Shown here in pieces: positions 1 to 8,418 of a DNA stretch of 64,000 nt. Below the pieces are notes generated by a model. That model did not search any database and was not told the DNA's origin. It worked only from the letters and a program-made list of their open reading frames with translations. Numbering within the stretch: the first letter of the stretch is position 1; every line of letters starts with the position of its first letter. Source of the stretch: Pseudomonas weihenstephanensis (GTDB lineage: Bacteria; Pseudomonadota; Gammaproteobacteria; Pseudomonadales; Pseudomonadaceae). The stretch lies in assembly GCF_001043055.1 (NCBI RefSeq), contig NZ_JYLF01000007.1:124001-188000 (forward strand). Reading direction: 5' to 3'. Both the position numbers and the translations under genes were made by a program.

Positions 1-477
1 TGGTACGACCGCTTGTTCCGGGCCATCCGCGAAGGTGAAACCTTGCAACACATCGGCCAGATAAAAGCCGAAATGACCCTGTCGATTCAGCAGGGCCTGT
101 TGGAAATCTGCAAGGTGCAAGGCTTGACGGCCGTGTTGCTGTTTTTGTTTGCACCGCAGTTGCTGGGATGGCTGGGGATTTCCAGTTATTACCTGCCGCT
201 GTTCTACATTGATCTGGTGGGGGTGAGCATTCAGGTGGTGTTCATGGCGTTGCTCAACGTGTTCTTTTACCTCGACAAACGCGCCATTGTGCTCAAGTTG
301 TGCGTGATGTTCGTGTTGCTCAACGGCGCCTTGACCCTACTCAGCCTGTATTTGGGTCCAAGCTTCTTTGGCTACGGGTTTACGTTGTCGTTGCTGGCCT
401 GTGTGCTGGTGGCCCTGCATCAATTGTCCTCGGCACTGGATGACCTGGAGTACCACACGTTCATGCACAGCCATTAA
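1..477 (+). CDS. pelG: Pel exopolysaccharide transporter PelG, C-terminal part
   Basis: The frame is open from base 1, so the gene begins outside the window; 158 residues remain of a protein that is usually about 456. PelG is the inner-membrane, flippase-like (MOP-type) component that moves the Pel polysaccharide across the cytoplasmic membrane, and it is normally the last gene of pelABCDEFG. The fragment shows the family opening WYDRLFRAIREGE and then four long hydrophobic segments, ending in a short charged tail (HTFMHSH). The stop lies 24 bp from the stop of the convergent GGDEF gene. Identity rests on recognising the conserved C-terminal pattern; another MATE/MOP-type flippase is the only realistic alternative. 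Confidence 0.85.
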   Translation, partial: WYDRLFRAIREGETLQHIGQIKAEMTLSIQQGLLEICKVQGLTAVLLFLFAPQLLGWLGISSYYLPLFYIDLVGVSIQVVFMALLNVFFYLDKRAIVLKLCVMFVLLNGALTLLSLYLGPSFFGYGFTLSLLACVLVALHQLSSALDDLEYHTFMHSH

Positions 478-501
478 GCACGCATTGCTCGGGTCAAGCC
501 G

Positions 502-1599
502 TCATTCGCGCCCGGTGAGGGTTGAGCGATAGAACGTAAACCGGTCTTTGCCGGCGTGTTTAGAGGCGTACAACGCTTTATCCGCTTTGGCCAGTGCCTG
601 GTTCAGGCTGTCCTGATCATCCACTCTGGCCAGGCCGATGCTGACAGTCACAGGGTGGGCTGCCGGGTCATTGCGCACCTGGCTGCACAGCGTCGCCATC
701 AGGCGTTCGACGTCGGCGCGTCGAACGCCTGACACGTACACGGCAAACTCTTCGCCCCCCAGGCGCGCAAATTCATAACCGTTCATCACCGCCTTGATGC
801 TGGCCGCCGTGCGCTTGAGTACTTCATCGCCGATGTCATGCCCGTACAGGTCATTCACCCGTTTGAAATTGTCGATGTCGATCATTGCCAGGTAGTGGTC
901 GTGCATGCGCGGGCTTTGCGCCAACACGCTGGTGGCGCGGGACATGAATGAGCGGCGATTGGGGATCTCGGTCAATGTGTCGATGTACGCCTGGGTCAGC
1001 AACAATTTGGACATGGTGTAGTTGTACAGTTTGACCCTGCGCAGCTTGAAGAAGCTGTAGATGGTCAGGCAACTGAGAAAGGCGAAATAACACAGGATCA
1101 AACTGCCGCGCAGGTCAAACAGTTGCACTCCGGTCATCAAGAACGGGTTAAGAACCACCCAGGTCACCCCGACCACCGCCAGAAACCCCCAGCGGCTCAA
1201 CGGCAAGACCGAAGCGTTATAGAGAATGCTTGAGGTGGCAAGGATCAGCCAGATGGGCTGTGTGTCGGCGGGCAGGCCGAAAATGATCAAGCGAATGCCC
1301 AGGGTAATCACCAGCACGAAGATCAGGTTCAACACGTCAAAATGGCGGGCCTTGCGGATAAAACCCAGAGCAATGGTCAGCCCCGCCATCGCGCTGACAA
1401 ACACGACCGATAACACCGTGAAGCCTTGACCGCCCTTGAAGCTGACGATCAGGTCAAACAGCAGCCAGATGACAATGCTGGCGGCGTAGGTCAGACGGCA
1501 AAAGTTGCGCAGTTTTTCAAAGTCGTGCTGGGCAAACTCAGCTTGAACGGCAGGCGGGGCGGCGTATTTTGAGATTTCATGGTCAATGGTTTTGAGCAT
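502..1599 (-). CDS. membrane-bound diguanylate cyclase (GGDEF)
   Basis: The protein has 365 residues. About six hydrophobic segments fill residues 36-185, followed by a GGDEF domain from about 200 to 358. The domain opens with DTLTEIPNRR (207-216) and its active site is GGEEF at 281-285, a form normally competent to make c-di-GMP from two GTP. The usual RxxD product-inhibition site upstream of GGEEF is absent, with Met and Tyr at the R and D positions. No EAL domain is present. A good ribosome site (AAGG, 6 nt spacing) supports this start. It converges on the end of the Pel operon; Pel export is c-di-GMP dependent through PelD, so a functional link is attractive but inferred only from position. 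Confidence 0.88.
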   Translation of the reverse strand: MLKTIDHEISKYAAPPAVQAEFAQHDFEKLRNFCRLTYAASIVIWLLFDLIVSFKGGQGFTVLSVVFVSAMAGLTIALGFIRKARHFDVLNLIFVLVITLGIRLIIFGLPADTQPIWLILATSSILYNASVLPLSRWGFLAVVGVTWVVLNPFLMTGVQLFDLRGSLILCYFAFLSCLTIYSFFKLRRVKLYNYTMSKLLLTQAYIDTLTEIPNRRSFMSRATSVLAQSPRMHDHYLAMIDIDNFKRVNDLYGHDIGDEVLKRTAASIKAVMNGYEFARLGGEEFAVYVSGVRRADVERLMATLCSQVRNDPAAHPVTVSIGLARVDDQDSLNQALAKADKALYASKHAGKDRFTFYRSTLTGRE

Positions 1600-1766
1600 T
1601 GCAAGCCTTGATCACGGTCGGCGAAGTGGGCACTCAGCAGTCGTGAATCCGGGACATCAATGGCAGCAAAACAACGTCCGCGGGCACGTATGGGTAACCC
1701 TAGCAGGACTTTGACGGTTAACAGGCCGGATCATTCAAGGGGTCTGCCTCCTAGGTGAGCATCTGC

Positions 1767-2486
1767 TCAATTGGCCTGTGACAAGACCTCGCCAATGCTG
1801 CGCCGCCGGGCATAGTGCTCGCTGGTGCGAATCAGCTCTTCGAGGTCTTCAGGGGTGACGTCGATAAAAGCGTCCATCTTGGCCAGTGCATGTTGCAAGT
1901 CCTCAGCGGTAATGCCGGGGTCGCCGGGTGCGGTGGGGGCAACCACGGCGGCGGGGGCCGGTTCGGTGTGTTTTTTGGGATAGCGCACACGGGTCAGGTT
2001 GTTGTAGGCCAAAGCGGCCAGCAGCATGCACAGCGCACTGAGCATGACGGGGGCCAGTAATTCCCAGCCAAGGCGCGCACTGTCCGGGTCTGCCAGCACC
2101 ACCAGCAAGGCCAGCGCCCCGGCGGGCGGGTGCAGGCAACGCAACAGGCACATGATGATCAATGCGGCTCCGACGGCCAGGCAGGCACTGGCCAGGTCAC
2201 GTCCCAAAAAGTGAACCACCAGTAATGACACCACGGTGGCGCACAGATAACCGCCCAGGATTGACCACGGCTGCGCCAAAGCGCCGGAGGACACGGCGAA
2301 CAATAAAATCGCCGAAGCGCCGAGTGGGCCGATCAAATGCATGGCAACGGGCAGGCCGAAAAACACGCTGCACAGCCATACGCTGAACAAAGTGCCAAGG
2401 GACACCCCAATCGCGGCACGGCTCCACTCAATCGGTCGGGTGTTTGTGGCCGCGGGCAATAGGCGGCGGATCCAGCGGGTTTGCAT
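1767..2486 (-). CDS. HPP-family membrane protein
   Basis: The protein has 239 residues. Four or more hydrophobic helices occupy residues 22-165, with the family signature HPPAGA at 119-124. A soluble, acidic tail (about 170-239) follows, rich in Ala/Pro and then predicted helical (ITAEDLQHAL onward). HPP proteins are integral membrane proteins; some cyanobacterial and plant members have been linked to nitrite transport, but for most bacterial members the substrate is unknown. The gene stands alone, and no strong ribosome site precedes the chosen ATG. An AT-rich dyad lies about 135 bp upstream. Confidence 0.8.
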   Translation of the reverse strand: MQTRWIRRLLPAATNTRPIEWSRAAIGVSLGTLFSVWLCSVFFGLPVAMHLIGPLGASAILLFAVSSGALAQPWSILGGYLCATVVSLLVVHFLGRDLASACLAVGAALIIMCLLRCLHPPAGALALLVVLADPDSARLGWELLAPVMLSALCMLLAALAYNNLTRVRYPKKHTEPAPAAVVAPTAPGDPGITAEDLQHALAKMDAFIDVTPEDLEELIRTSEHYARRRSIGEVLSQAN

Positions 2487-2620
2487 GGTGGCGAAGGTCC
2501 GGTTTTGGTCAGGCTGAGGCCAAAAAAAGGCTTGGCGGGGTAACCGGCAAGCCCTTGAAATGTTCCTTCATGGGGGAGGAACCGGTGCAGTCTGCCTACA
2601 GCGTATTAATTCCGCAAATT

Positions 2621-2652
2621 CATAATAATGATGGTTAACTTCATTATTAATG
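2621..2652. promoter_or_regulatory. AT-rich inverted repeat upstream of the HPP gene
   Basis: CATAATAATGA (2621-2631) faces TCATTATTAATG (2641-2652), a near-perfect dyad with one unpaired base and a 9 bp centre. It lies in the gap between the HPP gene and the next small gene, both transcribed leftward, so it fits an operator or a promoter of the HPP gene. No binding protein can be named. Confidence 0.35.
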
Positions 2653-2689
2653 AGCTTTGTGCTGCGGGCCGCCGAGGTCGTGGCAGTGT

Positions 2690-2986
2690 TTAGCCACTGC
2701 TTACAGGGGGTAACGGTTTTGTGACCACCAATTTGCCCAGTATCCGTTCATGGGCATCATTGCTCAGTAATTGCTGCTCGAGGAGGTTGCGCCAATCAGC
2801 GCTGCTGCTCAGCGGGCTTTTGAGTACCAGCAGTGCATCGCGAAGTCTGACCAGCCTGCTCAACTCGGGGACGCAGTTCATGTCCCGGTTGTGTGGGGGT
2901 GATTGCCTGACGCTGGCAGTGGGTGCAAGCAGCAGCGGGCTTTGCTCTGGCGGGTCCTGGTCGTTAGCAATTACGGCATGACTCAT
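2690..2986 (-). CDS. hypothetical protein
   Basis: A 98-residue soluble protein that I do not recognise. The start at the sixth codon of the longest frame is preferred because a GGAG ribosome site lies 9 nt before it, whereas the upstream ATG has none. The N-terminal third is rich in Pro, Ser and Gln and looks disordered. The middle (ELSRLVRLRDALLVLKS) and the part near residue 70 (WRNLLEQQLL) look helical. No signal peptide or cysteine pattern is seen. A long gap with repeated GTAAG/TTAC sequences lies upstream. Coding status is likely but unproven. Confidence 0.5.
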   Translation of the reverse strand: MSHAVIANDQDPPEQSPLLLAPTASVRQSPPHNRDMNCVPELSRLVRLRDALLVLKSPLSSSADWRNLLEQQLLSNDAHERILGKLVVTKPLPPVSSG

Positions 2987-3001
2987 CACGTTGTACTCCA
3001 T

Positions 3002-3468
3002 CTATGAAGGTGGGTGGGCGGGGGGCGAGCGCATCCTCGAAAACCATTTAACGGTCGCACACCGCACGTGGGCGCCATCAAAACAACAGTTCTGGGGTGA
3101 TGTGTTTTGCGAGTTGACTGACAGGTGAGTGGTAACAGGTTGTGTGTGGCAGAGGTCGGCAGCGCGTGCTCGATACAAGTGGTGACACAAGCGCTGTTTA
3201 CTCGGGTCGGGATATTGGATTGGTGGGAGCGATTGTAAGGCCGGGGGCAGGGGACATGTTGTCAGGCAGTGAGTAGCTGACGGTAAGATTTACGGAGAAA
3301 CTCGTAAGATTTTTCAAACGGCGGGGAGGAAGTTTTGCCCCAGAAACGCTTACGATTTTTTAGCTAAGGGTTTACGGGAGTCGATGTAAAAGTCTTACAG
3401 CGAAAGACACCGATATAACCCCACGCTGCCTTTAAACGCTTGAGGTGCAATTGATTGAGCGACCTGCC
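3002..3468. other. intergenic region with repeated GTAAGATTT/TTAC elements
   Basis: No convincing gene in 467 bp. The notable content is a cluster of related short sequences: GTAAGATTT at 3283 and again at 3304 (21 bp apart, two helical turns), TTACGATTT at 3350, and a small palindrome TGTAA-N5-TTACA at 3385-3399. They lie 300-415 bp upstream of the small leftward gene at 2690-2986 and just beyond the 3' end of the RpiR gene. A regulatory array or an unannotated small RNA are both possible. Confidence 0.35.
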
Positions 3469-4389
3469 TTAGTCATCGAACCCCGCCTGTTCATGTATCT
3501 CGTCGACTTTGAGTTCCAGCCGGTAAGCCACTGCAATGAACAGCGCCTGACACAGGCACAACGTGGCACTGAGCGAGCGGAACGCGAAAGAACTGCCTTC
3601 ATTGACCAGCAACACACTGTTGGCGCGTTTGGCCAGTGGCGACAGGTTGCTGTCCGTGATGATCAGGGTTTTGGCTTGATGCAACTGCGCAATGCGTAGG
3701 CAGTGCTGGGTTTCTTTGCCATAGGGCGTAAAGCTGATAGCGATCACCAGGTCATTGGCGCGCACGCTGCGCATTTGTTCGCGGTAGCTGCCACCCAGGC
3801 CGGAGATCAGATGGATGCGCTTGTTGGTGTGCTGCAAGTTGTACACCAGGTAATCCGCCACGGCGAATGAGCGGCGCACGCCCACAACGTAGATGTTGTC
3901 TGCGTTGACCACCAGATCCACGGCCTTTTCGAACGACTGATCGTCGAGCTCCAGGCCCAGGCGTTCGATGCCAGACAGCGTGGCGTTGATACATTCACGG
4001 GCCAGATCACCGCCGCTGGCTTTCTGCGATTTGTTGGCAATCATGCTGCGAATGCGTTGCTGGTAGTTCTGAACCGGGGTGGCCTTGTGCGTATAGGCCT
4101 CGCGGAACAGCGCCTGCATTTCGCTGAACCCACTGAAACCGAAACGCTGCGAGAAGCGCACGATGGCTGAAGGGTGTACTTCGCATTCGCGAGCAATATC
4201 GCTGATACGGTCGACCATGATGCGGTCGCTCTGTTGGCTCATGTAGCTGGCAATGCGCTTGAGCTGACGGGGCAGGCTCTCGTATTGCTCAGTAATGAGG
4301 TGCAGCAGGCGCTCGGCATTCACCGGCGGGCTGGTCAATTCGCTCTCTGACACTTGCTCGACGGACGCCGGCTGATCGGTGGAGGGCAT
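3469..4389 (-). CDS. iolR: RpiR/MurR-family regulator of inositol catabolism (IolR type)
   Basis: The protein has 306 residues. An N-terminal RpiR-type helix-turn-helix domain lies at about 28-105 (core SDIARECEVHPSAIVRFSQRFG-like segment at 62-84) and a SIS sugar-phosphate-binding domain at about 140-275 (VVGVRRSFAVADYL). RpiR regulators with a SIS domain sense phosphorylated sugars; in alphaproteobacteria an IolR of this type represses inositol genes through GGAA-N6-TTCC sites, which are present here before iolC and the importer. The gene is divergent from iolC across a 291 bp gap. AAGGA lies 7 nt before the start. The symbol is assigned from family and context, not from a database match. 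Confidence 0.83.
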   Translation of the reverse strand: MPSTDQPASVEQVSESELTSPPVNAERLLHLITEQYESLPRQLKRIASYMSQQSDRIMVDRISDIARECEVHPSAIVRFSQRFGFSGFSEMQALFREAYTHKATPVQNYQQRIRSMIANKSQKASGGDLARECINATLSGIERLGLELDDQSFEKAVDLVVNADNIYVVGVRRSFAVADYLVYNLQHTNKRIHLISGLGGSYREQMRSVRANDLVIAISFTPYGKETQHCLRIAQLHQAKTLIITDSNLSPLAKRANSVLLVNEGSSFAFRSLSATLCLCQALFIAVAYRLELKVDEIHEQAGFDD

Positions 4390-4542
4390 AGAGGAATCCT
4401 TATAGAGGGCGCTGGGTTGTATCGGGCAGCCTGTTGGTTGCGCAGTTTACAGGGTCGGTGCACATAAAATCCTGACCAGCGACTCAAACCGCGAAGCGCT
4501 GAATCGATGCACGCGTGAAAAAAAACAAGGCAGGAGCAATCT

Positions 4543-4556
4543 GGAACAAAAATTCT
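4543..4556. promoter_or_regulatory. candidate IolR operator 1 upstream of iolC
   Basis: GGAA, six bases, TTCT: one mismatch from the GGAA-N6-TTCC operator known for RpiR-type IolR repressors. It lies 125 bp before iolC in the region shared with the divergent regulator gene. Confidence 0.5.
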
Positions 4557-4571
4557 ACATTAAAATTATAT

Positions 4572-4585
4572 GGAATAAATATTGT
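4572..4585. promoter_or_regulatory. candidate IolR operator 2 upstream of iolC
   Basis: GGAA, six bases, TTGT: a half-conserved copy 29 bp after operator 1, in very AT-rich sequence that probably contains the iolC promoter. It is weaker than the other two sites and could be a chance half-site. Confidence 0.35.
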
Positions 4586-4680
4586 TTATTGCGCGGCGAC
4601 GTTTTAGTCTTCGATTCACGAAGAGCGCTCGGGCCGTGTGAGGTGATGAGCGCAGGCTGATAAAAATAACAGGAGCCACC

Positions 4681-6618
4681 ATGGGACAGACTCGTTTTGC
4701 CACAGGGCGTGATTTGGATCTGATCTGCCTTGGACGCCTGGGCGTCGACCTCTACGCGCAACAAGTCGGAGCGCGGCTCGAAGACGTCAGCAGTTTTGCC
4801 AAGTACCTAGGTGGCTCTTCAGCCAATATTGCTTTTGGCACGGCGCGCCTGGGGTTGCGTTCAGCGATGTTGAGCCGGGTGGGTGACGACCACATGGGGC
4901 GCTTCCTGCTTGAATCATTGACCCGCGAGGGCTGTGACGTCAGCGCCGTCAAAGTCGATGCGCAACGCCTCACGGCCCTGGTGCTGCTGGGCCTAAAAGA
5001 CCGCGAAACCTTCCCCCTGGTGTTCTACCGTGAGAACTGTGCCGACATGGCCTTGCGCGCAGATGACATTGACCCCGCCTTTATAGGCGCCAGCAAAGCG
5101 TTGCTGATTACCGGCACCCATTTTTCTACTGAAGGCGTGTATCAGGCCAGTCTCAAGGCGCTCGAATACGCCGAGCAACACAACGTCCGGCGTGTCCTCG
5201 ACATCGACTATCGCCCGGTGCTGTGGGGCTTGGCCGGCAAGGCGGATGGCGAAACCCGTTTTGTCGCGAATGAGACTGTCAGCGCCCATGTACAGTCGAT
5301 TCTGCCGCGCTTTGACTTGATCGTCGGCACCGAAGAAGAGTTTCTGATTGCAGGTGGCGGTACAGACTTGCTGGCGGCCCTGCGTAAAGTACGTTCGCTG
5401 ACGGCAGCGGCGCTGGTGGTCAAGTTGGGGCCGCAAGGTTGCACGGTGATTCACGGCCCGATCCCGGCCCGTCTGGAAGACGGCGCCATTCACCCCGGCG
5501 TACGTGTCGACGTGCTCAATGTGCTGGGGGCAGGCGATGCTTTCATGTCGGGCTTCCTGAGTGGCTGGCTGGAAGATGCCACCGACGAGCGCTGCTGCCA
5601 GCTTGCCAATGCCTGCGGTGCGCTGGTGGTATCGCGCCATGCGTGCGCCCCCGCCATGCCGACCCGCGCCGAACTCGATTACCTGTTTAATAGCCCGGTG
5701 CCCATTACCCGGCCAGACCAAGACCAAGCCTTGCAGCGTTTGCATCAAGTCAGCGTGCCGCGCAAACAGTGGCAACAGCTGTTTGTGTTCGCGTTCGACC
5801 ATCGCTGGCAGTTGCTGGAAATGGCGCAGCAATATGGCCGGGATCACGCCAGCATTTGCGCGTTGAAGCAGTTGTTCATCAACGCCGTGGAGCAGGTTGA
5901 AACCGACGTGCGCCAACGAGGCATCGACGCCGATGTCGGCTTGCTGGCTGACCAGCGTTTCGGTCAGGACTCGCTCAATGCGGCCACCGGTCGAGGCTGG
6001 TGGATCGCGCGCCCGGTTGAAGTGCAAGGCTCCAGGCCGTTGGCGTTTGAGCACGGGCGCTCGATTGGCAGCAACCTGATTGCCTGGCCGCAAGAACACA
6101 TCATCAAATGCCTGGTGCAATTCCATCCCGACGATGAGCCAATGCTGCGACTGGAGCAGGAGGCACAAATCAAAGGGCTGTATCAGGCGTCATTGGCCAG
6201 CGGTCACGAACTGCTGCTGGAAATCATCCCGCCCAAAGACCACCCCTCGACCTTCCCCGATGTGATGTACCGCGCCATCAAGCGCTTGTACAACCTGGGG
6301 ATCTACCCGGCGTGGTGGAAAATCGAGGCGCAAACCCCTGCGGTCTGGCAACAACTCGATGCGCTGATTCAAGCGCGAGATCCGTATTGCCGTGGCGTGC
6401 TGCTGCTGGGGTTGAATGCTCCGGCGGCGGCGCTGGCTGAAGGGTTTCGCCAAGCTCGCAACAGCACCACCTGCCGGGGCTTTGCCGTGGGACGCACGAT
6501 TTTTCAGGAGCCCGGTCGCGCCTGGCTGGCCGGTGAAATCGACGATGCGACGCTGATTGAGCACGTGCAGCGCACCTTTGTGCAGTTGATTGACGCCTGG
6601 CAAGCCGCTCGCCGCTGA
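4681..6618 (+). CDS. iolC: bifunctional 5-dehydro-2-deoxygluconokinase / phosphate aldolase
   Basis: The protein has 645 residues, about twice a stand-alone IolC. Residues 15-330 are a PfkB/ribokinase-type kinase; the catalytic signature LGAGDAF sits near 283-288. Residues 340-640 match the DUF2090 aldolase module seen fused to IolC in many proteobacteria. Together they phosphorylate 5-dehydro-2-deoxy-D-gluconate and cleave the product to malonate semialdehyde plus dihydroxyacetone phosphate, which explains why no separate iolJ is present. AGGAG lies 7 nt upstream. This is the first gene of the iol operon, preceded by candidate IolR operators. Kinase identity is firm; the aldolase role of DUF2090 follows from family and pathway logic. 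Confidence 0.92.
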   Translation: MGQTRFATGRDLDLICLGRLGVDLYAQQVGARLEDVSSFAKYLGGSSANIAFGTARLGLRSAMLSRVGDDHMGRFLLESLTREGCDVSAVKVDAQRLTALVLLGLKDRETFPLVFYRENCADMALRADDIDPAFIGASKALLITGTHFSTEGVYQASLKALEYAEQHNVRRVLDIDYRPVLWGLAGKADGETRFVANETVSAHVQSILPRFDLIVGTEEEFLIAGGGTDLLAALRKVRSLTAAALVVKLGPQGCTVIHGPIPARLEDGAIHPGVRVDVLNVLGAGDAFMSGFLSGWLEDATDERCCQLANACGALVVSRHACAPAMPTRAELDYLFNSPVPITRPDQDQALQRLHQVSVPRKQWQQLFVFAFDHRWQLLEMAQQYGRDHASICALKQLFINAVEQVETDVRQRGIDADVGLLADQRFGQDSLNAATGRGWWIARPVEVQGSRPLAFEHGRSIGSNLIAWPQEHIIKCLVQFHPDDEPMLRLEQEAQIKGLYQASLASGHELLLEIIPPKDHPSTFPDVMYRAIKRLYNLGIYPAWWKIEAQTPAVWQQLDALIQARDPYCRGVLLLGLNAPAAALAEGFRQARNSTTCRGFAVGRTIFQEPGRAWLAGEIDDATLIEHVQRTFVQLIDAWQAARR

Positions 6619-6632
6619 GCCTGTGCCGCAAG

Positions 6633-6652
6633 GCCCGCTCGCGCTGGCGGGC
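6633..6652. other. intercistronic hairpin iolC-iolE
   Basis: GCCCGC pairs with GCGGGC around an 8-base loop, just after the iolC stop. No T run follows, so it is more likely a transcript-stabilising or processing stem than a full terminator. Confidence 0.35.
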
Positions 6653-6697
6653 GGTCACTGCCAGGGACTTACTTACACAACAATAATAGGTGCAGCC

Positions 6698-7591
6698 ATG
6701 CCCGCTATCCGTATTGGCATCAACCCGATTTCCTGGAGTAACGATGACTTGCCGTCGCTGGGCGGCGAGACCCCATTGAGCACCGCCCTCAGTGAGGGTA
6801 AGCAAATCGGTTACGAAGGCTTTGAACTCAACGGCAAGTTCCCCAAAGACGCCAAGGGCGTGGCCGACGTGCTGCGCCCCTATGATTTGGCGCTGGTGTC
6901 GGGCTGGTACTCCAGCCGTCTGGCACAACGTTCGGCCGCGCAAGAAATCGACGCCATTGCCAGCCATGTGCAACTGCTGGCGCAAAACGGTGCCACGGTG
7001 CTGGTGTATGGCGAGGTCGCCGACTCGATTCAGGGCCAGCGCATTCCCTTGATCGAGCGCCCGCGTTTTCACACCGAACAGGCCTGGCAGGCATACGCCG
7101 ACAAGCTCAACGAATTGGCGCGCTTCACCCTGTCGCAGGGCATTCGTCTGGCGTATCACCATCACATGGGCGCTTACGTTGAATCCCCGTCCGATATCGA
7201 CACCTTGATGCGTCTGACCGACCCTGAAGTCGGCCTGCTATTCGACGCGGGCCACTGCTACATGGGCGGCGGCGAACCGGTGGAGGTACTGCGCAAGCAC
7301 ATCGACCGTGTTTGCCATGTGCACTTCAAAGACGTGCGCAAACCGGTGGTGCAACTGGCGCGCAACCACCTGTGGAGCTTCCCGGACTGCATCATCAACG
7401 GCACTTTTACGGTGCCGGGCGATGGCGACATTGATTTTGCCGAGCTGCTGGACGTGTTGCTGGCGGCCGATTACCACGGCTGGCTGGTGGTTGAAGCCGA
7501 GCAGGACCCGGCCGTCGCACCGAGTTTTGCCTATGCGCAAAAAGGCTATCAAACCTTGCGCGCGTTGCTGGACGCGAGGGTGAGTTCATGA
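6698..7591 (+). CDS. iolE: myo-inosose-2 dehydratase
   Basis: The protein has 297 residues and the sugar-phosphate isomerase/epimerase (TIM-barrel) fold typical of IolE. It dehydrates scyllo-inosose (2-keto-myo-inositol) to 3D-(3,5/4)-trihydroxycyclohexane-1,2-dione. The N-terminus IGINPISWSNDDLP and the segment around YHHHMGAYVE are characteristic. Metal-binding His/Glu/Asp residues occur along the barrel (VGLLFDAGHCY, VCHVHFKDVR, VVEAEQDP). The start used is the ATG in front of PAIRIGI; the longer upstream extension reads through the intercistronic gap and is not used. Its stop overlaps the iolB start (ATGA), so the two are translationally coupled. Confidence 0.93.
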   Translation: MPAIRIGINPISWSNDDLPSLGGETPLSTALSEGKQIGYEGFELNGKFPKDAKGVADVLRPYDLALVSGWYSSRLAQRSAAQEIDAIASHVQLLAQNGATVLVYGEVADSIQGQRIPLIERPRFHTEQAWQAYADKLNELARFTLSQGIRLAYHHHMGAYVESPSDIDTLMRLTDPEVGLLFDAGHCYMGGGEPVEVLRKHIDRVCHVHFKDVRKPVVQLARNHLWSFPDCIINGTFTVPGDGDIDFAELLDVLLAADYHGWLVVEAEQDPAVAPSFAYAQKGYQTLRALLDARVSS

Positions 7592-8397
7592 GTTTGCTGA
7601 TCAAAAGCCAGGCTGCTGGTCAAACGGTGGTGCAACTGCCGCCGGGTGCATTGCAATACGTGGGGTTCAGCGCTTACCGGCTGAAGGCAGGTGAAACCTT
7701 GCCGGTGGCGGCCGGGGACCAGGAGCTGTGCCTGGTGCTGCTCAGCGGTCGGGCCAGTATCGGTGGCGAAGCACCGGAGCAGGGCGCTTTCAACTGGCCC
7801 GACATTGGCGATCGCCTGTCGGTGTTCGACGATAAGTCCCCGTTTGCCGTGTATTTACCGCCCGGCAGTCAAGCCAGCGTGCAGGCCCTGAGCGACGTGC
7901 AAATCGCGGTGTGCGCAGCCCCTGGCTCGGCCAGTGCAGGCCTCGGCCCGCGACTGATCAGCCCCCAGAGCATGAAGCGCAGCGTGCGTGGTAAAGGCGC
8001 CAATACCCGTTATGTGTGCGACATCCTGCCGGACACCGAGCCGGCGCACTCGCTGCTGGTGGTCGAGGTGCGCACCCCGTCGGGGCATTCATCCAGCTAT
8101 CCGCCGCACAAGCACGACACTGACGACCTGCCACACCAAAGCTTTCTCGAAGAAACCTATTACCACCAGATCAACCCGGCGCAAGGCTTTGTGTTCCAGC
8201 GGGTGTACACCGACGATCGCAGCCTTGACCAGGCAATGGCGGTGGAAAACAGCGACCTGGTGGTCGTGCCCAAGGGCTATCACCCGGTGAGCGTGCCTTA
8301 CGGTTACGAGTCCTATTACTTAAACGTGATGGCAGGTCCCAAGCGGGTCTGGCAATTTCACAACGACCCGCAGCACAGCTGGCTGATGGATCTTTGA
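7588..8397 (+). CDS. iolB: 5-deoxy-glucuronate isomerase
   Basis: The protein has 269 residues, the usual length for IolB, a bicupin metal-dependent isomerase converting 5-deoxy-glucuronate to 5-dehydro-2-deoxy-D-gluconate, the IolC substrate. The metal-binding cupin motif is visible at about residues 170-190 as SSYPPHKHD followed by EETYYHQINP. The C-terminal KGYHPVSVPYGY and FHNDPQHSWL are family hallmarks. It overlaps iolE by 4 bp and is followed 21 bp later by iolA with an intervening GGGAGC ribosome site. Confidence 0.94.
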   Translation: MSLLIKSQAAGQTVVQLPPGALQYVGFSAYRLKAGETLPVAAGDQELCLVLLSGRASIGGEAPEQGAFNWPDIGDRLSVFDDKSPFAVYLPPGSQASVQALSDVQIAVCAAPGSASAGLGPRLISPQSMKRSVRGKGANTRYVCDILPDTEPAHSLLVVEVRTPSGHSSSYPPHKHDTDDLPHQSFLEETYYHQINPAQGFVFQRVYTDDRSLDQAMAVENSDLVVVPKGYHPVSVPYGYESYYLNVMAGPKRVWQFHNDPQHSWLMDL

Positions 8398-8418
8398 CCT
8401 TTTGGGAGCACAACAACA

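Noticed and set aside
3385..3399. Possible GacA box (TGTAAG-N6-CTTACA)
   Set aside because: The halves are TGTAAA and CTTACA with only 3 bp between them, which does not fit the known box, and no GGA-rich small RNA structure was evident.
4993..6168. 391-codon open frame on the minus strand inside iolC
   Set aside because: It is an antisense shadow of a GC-rich gene: composition is unlike a real protein, no ribosome site is present, and iolC is certain.
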